The notes below the pieces were generated by a model. It searched no databases and was not told the DNA's origin. It worked only from the letters and a program-made list of their open reading frames with translations. From NCBI GenBank assembly GCA_020438595.1, contig JAGQUI010000157.1:1-6493 (forward strand): DNA of 6,493 nucleotides, in the 5' to 3' direction. The stretch comes from Propionibacteriaceae bacterium. GTDB lineage: Bacteria > Actinomycetota > Actinomycetes > Propionibacteriales > Propionibacteriaceae. Shown one piece after another: positions 1-5,399 of the stretch; within the stretch, counting starts at the first letter, position 1, and the number at the start of each line of letters is the position of its first letter. Both the position numbers and the translations under genes were made by a program.

Positions 1-54
1 CCGAGTTGTCAGAATCTGGTGCGCCTATAGGCGCACCAGATTCTGACAACTCGG
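1..54. repeat. Perfect 54-bp palindrome downstream of pheA
   Basis: Positions 1-27 are the exact reverse complement of 28-54, with no mismatch and no spacer. As RNA it would fold into a stem of about 25 bp closed by a TATA loop. It begins 11 nt past the pheA stop codon, so a terminator or 3'-end stabiliser for pheA is the simplest role. No T-run can be checked, because the transcript would leave the window at position 1. It is less GC-rich than its surroundings. The arms could extend further left outside the window; position 55 is C, so a G at position 0 would lengthen it. A dispersed palindromic repeat or a protein-binding site is also possible. Confidence 0.85.
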
Positions 55-65
55 CGGGTGGGGGG

Positions 66-980
66 TCAGACGTCTGCGGGGTTCACCAGGGACGCGTACC
101 AGGTGGCGGCCGCCTCGAAGTCGGAGTCGGCGAAACCCCGGGCCACGGCAGGGCGGACGCCGTCGGCCCTCGGATACGAACCGAGGAAGATCACGTCCTC
201 GCAGATCCGGTGCAGGCCGAGCATCGCCTCCGCCACGCGCGGATCGCGCAGGTGCCCCTCGGCGTCGATGCTGAAGCAGTAGTTCCCGATGCCGGTCTTG
301 GTCGGCCGGGACTCGATCCGGCACAGCGAGACGCCGCGGCCGGAGAACTGCTCCAGGATCTCCAGCAGGGCGCCGGCCCGGTCGGTGTGCATGTAGGCGA
401 CCAGGGTGGTCTTGTCCGCGCCCGTGCGGGCCGGCGGCTCGGTGGGACGCGAGACGAGCACGAACCGGGTCACCGCGCTGTCGTTGTCGGCGATCCCGGT
501 GGCGACCGCCTCCAGCCCGTACATCTCGCCGGCGATCCGGCCGCAGATGGCGGCGTCGAAACGCGAGCCCGGATCGGCCACCTCCATGGCCGACGCCGCG
601 TTCGACCCGCCCTCCACCACCGCAACGGACGGCAGGTTCGCCGCCATCCAGCCGCGGGTCTGGGCCGCCGAGTGCGGGTGGGTGACCACCCGGCGCACGT
701 CGGCCAGGGCCGTGCCGGGGCGGGCGTACAGGTTGAACTGCACCGGCACCAGCACCTCGCGGACGATCATCAGGCGCCGTCCGGCCGCCAGCGTGTCGAG
801 CGTCGCGGACACCCCGCCCTCGACCGAGTTCTCGATCGGGACCATCACGGCCTCGACCGCCCCGGACCGGACCGCGTCCAGCGCCTCACCCACCGTGGCG
901 AAGGGGACCGCCTCGTCGGTGGAGATGGTCAGCAACGCCTGGTGGGTGAAGGTTCCCGCGGGTCCGTAGTATCCGAGCAC
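66..980 (-). CDS. pheA: Prephenate dehydratase
   Basis: This monofunctional enzyme of 304 residues converts prephenate to phenylpyruvate, the committed step to phenylalanine, in the cytoplasm. The catalytic domain spans about residues 1-180. It shows GPAGTFT (6-12), PIENSVEGGV (48-57), HPHSAAQ (101-107) and the signature TRF (171-173), whose Thr is catalytic in the family. A C-terminal ACT domain (about 190-268) carries ESRP (223-226) and GNYCF (232-236), which in characterised PheA proteins bind phenylalanine for feedback inhibition, so allosteric control is likely. No chorismate mutase domain is attached. Residues 270-304 form an extra tail. The start is GTG at 980, chosen because homologues begin just before the GP-GTFT motif and because a -10 box lies 6 nt upstream. 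No leader peptide or attenuator is visible. The gene lies 97 nt downstream of mptB and is probably transcribed separately. Confidence 0.96.
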   Translation of the reverse strand: MLGYYGPAGTFTHQALLTISTDEAVPFATVGEALDAVRSGAVEAVMVPIENSVEGGVSATLDTLAAGRRLMIVREVLVPVQFNLYARPGTALADVRRVVTHPHSAAQTRGWMAANLPSVAVVEGGSNAASAMEVADPGSRFDAAICGRIAGEMYGLEAVATGIADNDSAVTRFVLVSRPTEPPARTGADKTTLVAYMHTDRAGALLEILEQFSGRGVSLCRIESRPTKTGIGNYCFSIDAEGHLRDPRVAEAMLGLHRICEDVIFLGSYPRADGVRPAVARGFADSDFEAAATWYASLVNPADV

Positions 981-986
981 CCGCTC

Positions 987-992
987 AGCGTA
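987..992 (-). promoter_or_regulatory. Candidate leaderless promoter of pheA (-10 box)
   Basis: On the minus strand TACGCT (992 to 987) matches the actinobacterial -10 pattern TANNNT and ends 6 nt before the GTG start. That spacing places the transcription start at the start codon, as in leaderless mRNAs. There is no convincing Shine-Dalgarno sequence, which fits. No good -35 box is seen; the -35 region lies just beside the palindrome at 1012-1072. The call is inferred from sequence only. Confidence 0.5.
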
Positions 993-1011
993 GTGGTGCG
1001 CGCCCGACTGA

Positions 1012-1072
1012 ATCGGGGACGGTTCTCTTTCGCGTCGCCCGGCGCGGTGACGCGAACCGGGACCGTCCCGAT
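1012..1072. repeat. Imperfect palindrome, REP-like, between mptB and pheA
   Basis: The left outer arm reads ATCGGGGACGGTTC (1012-1025) and the right arm ends GACCGTCCCGAT (1061-1072). Inside is a perfect 8-bp stem, TTCGCGTC (1029-1036) with GACGCGAA (1049-1056), closing a 12-nt loop. It starts 5 nt past the mptB stop, so it could act as a terminator for mptB, though no T-run follows. The terminal motif GGGGACGGTTC is identical to the ends of the two larger repeats at 4408 and 5501, but there are no DnaA-box nine-mers here. It is probably a divergent or shorter member of the same family. Confidence 0.7.
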
Positions 1073-1077
1073 CCGGC

Positions 1078-2661
1078 TCAACCGACCGGGGCCGGTTCCT
1101 CCCGCTGCCGCGCCCGGCGCAGCCACTCCGGCTGCCGGGGGAGTTCGTGGCCCCACGTCCACCACCAGTGCACGATCGCCACCAGCACCAGGACCTGCGC
1201 GCCGGAGCACAGCACGTTGCGGACCACGTCGGCGATCGCCACCATCGGCTCGCTGAACTGCACCGAGCGTCCGGTCACGTAGGCGACCGACAGCCAGAAC
1301 CCCCGCCACATCATCAGCACGTCCAGGCGCGAGGCGACCATCAGGCCGAGCGGCACCCAGGTGGTGAGGTCGTACCAGCTGAGCGTGTACGGGGAGGTGA
1401 CCAGCCAGGCCGAGGTCAGGATCGCCGCCGTGCGCACCGCGATGGTGAGGGGGTCGCGGCGCGGGTCGTGGTGGTCGGGGACGCCGGGAACCAGGCGCCA
1501 CGGCATCACCCGGGACAGCATCCAGATCACGACGACCATCAACGCCCAGCCCGCCCAGCCGATGAAACCGCGGGCGGGCAGGTCGCCGATGATCGGCGTC
1601 AGCGCCCACTGCAGCCAAGGCGCCCACGAGCCGGCCGAGATGTAGCCGGTGTTGCGGCCCGCGGCGAGCAGCGCCTGCGGCACCAGCAGGCCGTAGGCGA
1701 TGACCAGCGGGATCACCGCGCCGAGGCACAGTTGCAGCAGCTTGCGCCAGTCCCGGCGGTAGCCCCAGGCCATCGCGACACCGTAGAAGACGAGCGACAC
1801 CTTCACCGTCCCGGCGAGGCCGATCCCGAGGCCGGCCAGGAACGGGCTGCGGCGCATGAAGAACAGCCCGACGATCGCGAACACCAGCGTGAACGCCTCG
1901 TTGTGCGCCCCGGCCAGCACCGACCAGATCATCAGCGGGTTGAGCACGGTGAACAGCACGGCGCGGGTCTGGATCTTGTGGTTGTCGTGGGCCATGTTGA
2001 CGGCCAGCGCGCCGATCACCAGGAACGGCAGCAGCGCGAACATCTGCAGCCAGAACACGGTGTCGTGCATGTTGCCGTTGCCGAGCCAGGCCGCCAGCCA
2101 CTGCGAGGCGGACGCGAGCGGGCCGTACACGCTCGGGGTGTCCTGCCAGGGCCGCTCCGTCCAGATCAGCACCGGGTCGTACTCCTGGCGGAAGATCCCG
2201 GCCGGGGTGATGTCGTAGGGGTTCAGGCCGAGCACCTGAAGGCGTCCGTACGCGGCGTACATCAGCACGTCGGCCGAGGTCATCGGCGGGACGAGGCTGG
2301 TCAGGACGCTGAGCAGCGCACCGAGGCCGAACAGCTTCTTGTTGTTCGGCCGCCAGCCGGTGTTGATGGCCCGCCAGCAGATCCACATGCCGAGGGTGCC
2401 GGCGGCGAGACCCAGCCACAACGCGGGCACCGCGACCCACTCGCTCAGCGTGATCGTGCCCACCGGCAGGTACCACGGCGGCAGGTAGTCGACCCGGGGT
2501 CCGAGCTTCAGCGCGACCGAGGAGGGCCCGGCGAACGCCACCGCGAGGGTGAGCAGCGAACTGGCCACGATCAGCCAGATGCCCCGCTTCGGGTCGCTCG
2601 TCCACGGCGCGGCGAGGGCCGTGCGCAGCCGGCCCGACGCGCCGCCCACCTCAGACCTCAT
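1078..2661 (-). CDS. mptB: MptB-like polyprenol-phosphomannose-dependent alpha-1,6-mannosyltransferase
   Basis: This 527-residue integral membrane protein is probably a GT-C glycosyltransferase that adds mannose from polyprenyl-phosphate-mannose to a lipid-linked glycan on the outer face of the membrane. I count roughly 11 to 13 hydrophobic segments, the first at about 29-47 and the last at about 484-500. The first large loop holds the GT-C-type acidic motif SADVLMYAAYGR with Asp131, followed by GLNPYDITP (145-153) and VYGPL (178-182). NPLMIW (241-246), GAHNEA (251-256), Lys287 and SPYTLSWYD (423-431) also match the MptA/MptB family pattern. In mycobacteria and corynebacteria MptB helps build the mannan backbone of lipomannan; the acceptor here is inferred. 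The ATG at 2661 has GGGGG 5 nt upstream. MptA and other GT87-like proteins look similar, so the exact paralogue is less certain than the family. Confidence 0.82.
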   Translation of the reverse strand: MRSEVGGASGRLRTALAAPWTSDPKRGIWLIVASSLLTLAVAFAGPSSVALKLGPRVDYLPPWYLPVGTITLSEWVAVPALWLGLAAGTLGMWICWRAINTGWRPNNKKLFGLGALLSVLTSLVPPMTSADVLMYAAYGRLQVLGLNPYDITPAGIFRQEYDPVLIWTERPWQDTPSVYGPLASASQWLAAWLGNGNMHDTVFWLQMFALLPFLVIGALAVNMAHDNHKIQTRAVLFTVLNPLMIWSVLAGAHNEAFTLVFAIVGLFFMRRSPFLAGLGIGLAGTVKVSLVFYGVAMAWGYRRDWRKLLQLCLGAVIPLVIAYGLLVPQALLAAGRNTGYISAGSWAPWLQWALTPIIGDLPARGFIGWAGWALMVVVIWMLSRVMPWRLVPGVPDHHDPRRDPLTIAVRTAAILTSAWLVTSPYTLSWYDLTTWVPLGLMVASRLDVLMMWRGFWLSVAYVTGRSVQFSEPMVAIADVVRNVLCSGAQVLVLVAIVHWWWTWGHELPRQPEWLRRARQREEPAPVG

Positions 2662-2690
2662 TTCTGCCCCCGCTGATCTCCAACGAGTGC

Positions 2691-2718
2691 AGGCTACCGG
2701 GTTCGCCGGGTTGGTCAG
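2691..2718 (-). promoter_or_regulatory. Candidate promoter of mptB
   Basis: On the minus strand CTGACC (2718 to 2713) matches TTGACA at four of six positions and is followed after 16 nt by TAGCCT (2696 to 2691), a TANNNT-type -10 box. Transcription would begin near 2684-2688, giving a leader of about 25 nt that contains the GGGGG ribosome-binding sequence at 2667-2671. This supports mptB as a unit separate from aat-fpg. Confidence 0.45.
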
Positions 2719-2738
2719 ACCACTGCCCGGGCCCGATA

Positions 2739-2782
2739 CCGGACCGTTATCCGGACGCGTGTCCGCACGGCCGGGCCCGGCC
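2739..2782 (-). terminator. Hairpin cluster, possible aat-fpg terminator
   Basis: Between the fpg stop and the mptB promoter lie several short GC-rich hairpins. GGCCGGGCCCGGCC (2769-2782) is a perfect palindrome. CGGAC and GTCCG (2752-2756, 2761-2765) pair around 4 nt. CCGGA and TCCGG (2739-2743, 2750-2754) pair around 6 nt. A further 5-bp hairpin overlaps the fpg stop (2801-2813). None has a T-run, so termination is inferred from position and structure alone. Confidence 0.3.
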
Positions 2783-2812
2783 CTGAGGAGCCTCCGGGAC
2801 GGGGGACGCCCC

Positions 2813-3676
2813 CTACTTCAGCAGCTTCGACATCCGTCGGTCGGCGAGCGGCTTGCCGCCGGTCTGGCAGCCGGGGCAGTACTGCAGCGAGGAGTCGGCG
2901 AAGGACACCTCGGCGATGGTCGTGCCGCAGACGTCGCACGGCTGCCCGGTGCGGCCGTGGACGCGCAGGTTCAGCTTCTTGTCGCCCTTGAGTTCCTTCG
3001 CGGCCAAGCCGGCGGACCGGGCCACCGCGTCGGCGAGTTCGGTGCGGATCGCGGAGTACAACGTCTCCCGCTCGACGCCGGACAGCCCGCTGGCCGGCTT
3101 GAACGGGCTCAGCCTCGCGGCGTGCAGGATCTCGTCGGAGTAGGCGTTGCCGATGCCGGCGATGATCCGCTGGTCGCGCAGGACGCCCTTGAGCTGGGCG
3201 CGTCCGGCCTTCGCCAGGATGCCGTCGAGCACGTCGGGCGTGAACCCGTCGGCGAGCGGGTCGGGCCCGAGCGTGACGATGCCGGGCACGTCGTCGAGGG
3301 TGTCGACCACGTACACGGCGAGCCGCTTCTGGGTGCCCATCTCGGTGAGTTCGAAGCCGGTGTCGTCGTCGAAGACCACCCGCAGCGCCAGCGGGCCGCG
3401 TCCGGGACGGGCCGGCTTCGCGGGCATCGCGTCCTTCCAGGTCAGCCAGCCGCCGCGGGCGAGGTGGCACACGAGCCAGAGCCCGCCGACGGAGAGGCAG
3501 ACGAACTTGCCGCGCCGCTCGACGCCGTCCACCTCGAGGCCGTTCAGGGCGGTGAGCGGCAGCTGGAACGTCTTCAGGCAGGCGAACGCGGCCAACTCGG
3601 TGCGCGCGACCGTGCGTCCGACGCTGTTGCGGACCAGGAAGCCGCGCAGGGCCTCGACCTCCGGCAGCTCAGGCAT
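2813..3676 (-). CDS. Fpg/Nei family DNA glycosylase / AP lyase
   Basis: This 287-residue base-excision repair enzyme should remove oxidised bases and nick the abasic site. The N-terminus MPELPEVE supplies the catalytic Pro2 (the amine that forms the Schiff base) and Glu3. Lys57 sits in ERRGKF, the conserved beta-hairpin lysine. The helix-two-turn-helix region is LKGVLRDQRIIAGIGNAYSDE (about 162-182), including the DNA-contacting Asn177. The C-terminal zinc finger has Cys247, Cys250, Cys267 and Cys270 (C-x2-C-x16-C-x2-C). The arginine found five residues before the third Cys in E. coli Fpg and Nei is Ser262 here. ATG at 3676 is chosen over upstream frames because Pro must be residue 2. The start overlaps the aat stop by 8 nt, so the two are co-translated. 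Whether the substrate is 8-oxoguanine (Fpg-like) or oxidised pyrimidine (Nei-like) cannot be told, so no symbol is given. Confidence 0.93.
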   Translation of the reverse strand: MPELPEVEALRGFLVRNSVGRTVARTELAAFACLKTFQLPLTALNGLEVDGVERRGKFVCLSVGGLWLVCHLARGGWLTWKDAMPAKPARPGRGPLALRVVFDDDTGFELTEMGTQKRLAVYVVDTLDDVPGIVTLGPDPLADGFTPDVLDGILAKAGRAQLKGVLRDQRIIAGIGNAYSDEILHAARLSPFKPASGLSGVERETLYSAIRTELADAVARSAGLAAKELKGDKKLNLRVHGRTGQPCDVCGTTIAEVSFADSSLQYCPGCQTGGKPLADRRMSKLLK

Positions 3677-4361
3677 GCTCCTCCTCCCGGGACGGCCAGG
3701 CGGGCGCCGGCGCGGCGAGGGCCTCGGCGAGCAGGCCGAGGTACTCATCACGCTCCACCTCGATCACGCCCAGGCTGGCCAGGTGGTCGGTCTGCCACTG
3801 GACGTCGATGATGCGCTCCTCGGCGTGCTCGTCGTCGAGCAGGTCGACCAGGGCCAGCAGGGCGACCTTCGACGCGTCCCGGCCGTGGTCGGGATCGTGG
3901 AACATCGACTCGCCGGCGAACAGGCCGCCGAGCGAGACGCCGTACAGCCCGCCGACCAGCCGGCCCGCGGCGTCCCAGGTCTCCACGGAGTGCACCCAAC
4001 CGGCCTCGTGCAACGAGAGGTAGACCCGACGGACGTCGTCGTCGATCCAGCCGTAGGGGCGGGACGGGTCGGCGCAGCGCTCCAGCACCTCGGCGAAGGC
4101 GGCGTCGATCGTGGTGGTGTAGCGCTTCGCCGACTTGCGCAGCGAGCGGGTCACGCGCAGCGCGTCCAGCAGCAGGACGCCGCGGTGCACCGGCGACCAC
4201 CAGCCCATCTGGCCGAACCCCGAGGAGTGCAGCGGCATCGGGAACACGCCCTCGGCGTAGCCGGCCAGCACCAGCGCCTCGTCGAACTCGGCGGAGAACG
4301 CGATCAGGTCCTGCGCCGGCCAGCTCGCCGGCGGCCCGAAGATGCCCGGACGCCGCGCCAT
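3669..4361 (-). CDS. aat: Leucyl/phenylalanyl-tRNA-protein transferase
   Basis: This 230-residue cytoplasmic enzyme transfers Leu or Phe from aminoacyl-tRNA to proteins with N-terminal Arg or Lys, marking them for ClpS/ClpAP-type proteolysis (bacterial N-degron pathway). Family motifs appear in order: GYAEGVFPMP (34-43), WWSPVHRGVL (54-63), GWIDDDVRRVYLSLHEAGWVHS (104-125, with VETW following), GGLYGVSLGGLFAGESMFH (137-155), SKVALLAL (164-171) and DVQWQTDHLASLG (186-198). Length fits E. coli Aat (234 residues). Small departures from the E. coli form are FPM for FPW and GWI for TWI. ATG at 4361 is preferred: an in-frame ATG at 4439 would add 26 unconserved residues encoded by the repeat at 4408-4509. 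The gene precedes and overlaps the glycosylase gene. Its upstream region faces the EcsC gene across 348 nt that contain paired DnaA boxes. Confidence 0.95.
   Translation of the reverse strand: MARRPGIFGPPASWPAQDLIAFSAEFDEALVLAGYAEGVFPMPLHSSGFGQMGWWSPVHRGVLLLDALRVTRSLRKSAKRYTTTIDAAFAEVLERCADPSRPYGWIDDDVRRVYLSLHEAGWVHSVETWDAAGRLVGGLYGVSLGGLFAGESMFHDPDHGRDASKVALLALVDLLDDEHAEERIIDVQWQTDHLASLGVIEVERDEYLGLLAEALAAPAPAWPSREEEHA
3678..3688 (-). promoter_or_regulatory. Strong ribosome-binding site for the glycosylase inside aat
   Basis: The minus strand reads GGGAGGAGGAG just before the ATG at 3676. It is formed by the Arg-Glu-Glu-Glu codons near the C-terminus of Aat. The site fixes the glycosylase start at MPELPEVE and supports translational coupling with aat, whose TGA stop (3671 to 3669) lies within the first codons of the glycosylase. 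Confidence 0.8.
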
Positions 4362-4367
4362 GCCCCG

Positions 4368-4373
4368 ATTCTG
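4368..4373 (-). promoter_or_regulatory. Possible -10 box of aat-fpg
   Basis: On the minus strand CAGAAT (4373 to 4368) ends 6 nt before the aat ATG, the same geometry as the pheA promoter, which would make the aat transcript leaderless. The first base departs from TANNNT and no -35 box is recognisable. GGGG directly before the ATG could instead be a poor ribosome-binding site on a longer leader. Confidence 0.25.
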
Positions 4374-4407
4374 CCAGTTGCGCCCGACAGCGCCGCCCGC
4401 CAGGTCC

Positions 4408-4509
4408 GGGGACGGTTCCGGACGGTCCGGGTTATCCACAGATCCGGCCCGGAATCGGGGGCTGTGGAAAAGGTGGACCGAGTGAGGAACCGTCCCCTAC
4501 TCGGTCCGG
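4408..4509 (+). repeat. 102-bp REP-like element, left copy
   Basis: The 90-bp core (4408-4497) is bounded by perfect 12-bp inverted repeats, GGGGACGGTTCC (4408-4419) and GGAACCGTCCCC (4486-4497). Nested inside are GGTCC/GGACC (4424-4428, 4475-4479) and TTATCCACAG/CTGTGGAAAA (4432-4441, 4462-4471), so the whole core can fold as one interrupted hairpin. The inverted copy at 5400-5501 matches at 94 of 102 positions, and five of the six core differences fall in the spacer between the two nine-mers. No target-site duplication and no transposase are seen. The likeliest class is a non-autonomous, RAYT-type REP or MITE element; that class is inferred. Confidence 0.9.
4432..4471. promoter_or_regulatory. 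Inverted pair of DnaA-box-like sites, left copy
   Basis: TTATCCACA (4432-4440, plus strand) equals the strong E. coli DnaA box. TGTGGAAAA (4463-4471) is the reverse complement of TTTTCCACA. Both fit TTWTNCACA. The two point toward each other across 22 nt. They lie about 70 to 110 bp upstream of the aat start and about 240 to 280 bp upstream of the EcsC start. DnaA binding is inferred, not shown; actinobacterial DnaA often prefers TTGTCCACA. Confidence 0.55.
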
Positions 4510-4674
4510 GGTCCGGTACGGCAGACCGTGTCGCGATTCTGCCATCCAGTCCGTCCCACTAGCCTCACCCGTTCCACTCCGAGCGTCGGGCGGCCGAACC
4601 ACGACGATGCACTCGGGGACGTCCCGGGGTCATCTCCGGGAACGCCACCCTGCCGGGGGTGGGGTCCCGACGCC

Positions 4675-4703
4675 TAGGCTGGAGCCGTCCGCACCAGAGA
4701 GGA
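4675..4703 (+). promoter_or_regulatory. Candidate -10 box and ribosome-binding site of the EcsC gene
   Basis: TAGGCT (4675-4680) fits the TANNNT -10 pattern, with a likely start a few bases downstream. AGAGAGGA (4696-4703) is a good ribosome-binding sequence 6 nt before the ATG at 4710. No -35 box is evident. The ribosome-binding site rules out the upstream in-frame GTG at 4659. Confidence 0.5.
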
Positions 4704-4709
4704 ACGCCG

Positions 4710-5393
4710 ATGGCGAACGCCGCCAGTGACTTCGGCAAGCAACTGGTCACCCGCACCCCGGAGGTGGCCGGCGGCCTGTTGCGCAGCATCGTGGACTTCG
4801 CCATCGACGGCAGCCAGGCGTTCCCCGGCGCGAAGGTCACCGCAGCCCGCTCCCTGCAGTCGAAGGGCGACCGCGAGCAGGCCATCGACTCCCTCGCCCG
4901 CCACCACGTCTCGATGGCCTCGATGCAGGGCTTCCTGACCAGCGTGGGCGGCCTGATCACCCTGCCGGTCGGCCTGCCCGCGAACATCGCCGGGCTCGCC
5001 GTGCTCAGCGTCCGGATGATCGCCGGCATCGCGCACCTGCGTGGCTACGACGTGGACGACCGGCGCGTGCGGACCGCGCTCACCCTCGCCATGCTCGGCG
5101 ACGACGAGGTGCGCCGGCTCGTCGCGGACGGAAAGCTGCCGACCTCGCCGCTCGCCATCGCGACCGCACCCATGTTCGACCCGGCCCTGGAGCAGCGGAT
5201 CAGCGAGCGGGTGATGGGGGCGCTCGCCGGACGCCTCGGCGGCAAGCACCTCGCGGTCGTCGTGGTGCGGCGGATTCCCCTGGTCGGTGGCGGCGTCGGC
5301 GCCGCCGTGGACGGCTGGCTCACCTTCGGCCTGGCCGGCTACGCCAAGCGCGAGTTCGTGGCGCGCTACCAGGCGTCCATCCCGCGCCAGTAG
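4710..5393 (+). CDS. EcsC family protein
   Basis: This 227-residue protein resembles the EcsC domain family, named after a gene of the Bacillus ecs ABC-transporter operon; the biochemical role of the family is unknown. Matching features include a glycine- and proline-rich core SVGGLITLPVGLPANIAGLAVLSVRM (78-103, with moderate hydrophobicity), IAHLRGYDVDD (107-117), LAMLGDDEV (126-134) and a C-terminal RRIPLVGGGVGAAVDGW (187-203) followed by a FGLAGYAKREF segment (206-216). There is no signal peptide. The hydrophobic stretches are interrupted by Gly and Pro, so peripheral membrane contact is more likely than clear spanning helices. No ABC-transporter genes lie next to it. It is the only plus-strand gene in the window and is enclosed by the inverted repeats at 4408-4509 and 5400-5501, the second starting 6 nt past its stop. 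Its base composition looks like that of its neighbours. Confidence 0.8.
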   Translation: MANAASDFGKQLVTRTPEVAGGLLRSIVDFAIDGSQAFPGAKVTAARSLQSKGDREQAIDSLARHHVSMASMQGFLTSVGGLITLPVGLPANIAGLAVLSVRMIAGIAHLRGYDVDDRRVRTALTLAMLGDDEVRRLVADGKLPTSPLAIATAPMFDPALEQRISERVMGALAGRLGGKHLAVVVVRRIPLVGGGVGAAVDGWLTFGLAGYAKREFVARYQASIPRQ

Positions 5394-5399
5394 CGGCGT

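Larger units (their letters stand above)
4362..4709. other. Divergent intergenic region between aat and the EcsC gene
   Basis: No coding sequence is supported in these 348 nt. The left third holds the large DnaA-box repeat (4408-4509). The rest has a 6-bp hairpin, CCACCC with GGGTGG (4645-4650, 4657-4662), just upstream of the EcsC -10 box, and a short palindrome GGGACGTCCC (about 4616-4625). An 11-bp direct repeat CGATTCTGCCA occurs at 4366-4376 and 4534-4544, on either side of the large repeat. Both divergent promoters must lie here. Confidence 0.6.

Noticed and set aside
6..65. Rho-independent terminator call for the 54-bp palindrome
   Set aside because: The region where a T-run would be needed lies outside the window, so it is listed as a repeat with a possible terminator role.
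6..1256. Long plus-strand open frames opposite pheA, mptB, fpg and aat (for example 6-1256, 1147-2676, 2549-3811, 3147-4562)
   Set aside because: They run antisense to well-recognised genes, have low-complexity Arg/Gly/Pro/Ala/His-rich translations typical of high-GC shadow frames, and match no family I know.
929..2605. Minus-strand open frame of 558 codons within mptB
   Set aside because: It is an out-of-frame reading of mptB with Arg/Pro/His-rich content, whereas the mptB frame has membrane segments and family motifs.
3677..3751. 25-residue N-terminal extension of the DNA glycosylase
   Set aside because: The catalytic proline must directly follow the initiator Met, and the strong ribosome-binding site serves the ATG at 3676.
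4362..4439. 26-residue N-terminal extension of Aat from the ATG at 4439
   Set aside because: It is encoded partly by the repeat element, has no family similarity, and the ATG at 4361 gives the normal Aat length.
4616..4625. GGGACGTCCC palindrome as a further member of the repeat family
   Set aside because: It is only 10 bp and shares just GGGGACG with the element ends; chance is sufficient in such GC-rich sequence.
4659..4709. 17-residue extension of the EcsC protein from GTG at 4659
   Set aside because: It lies upstream of the -10 box and within a small hairpin; the ATG at 4710 has the good ribosome-binding site.
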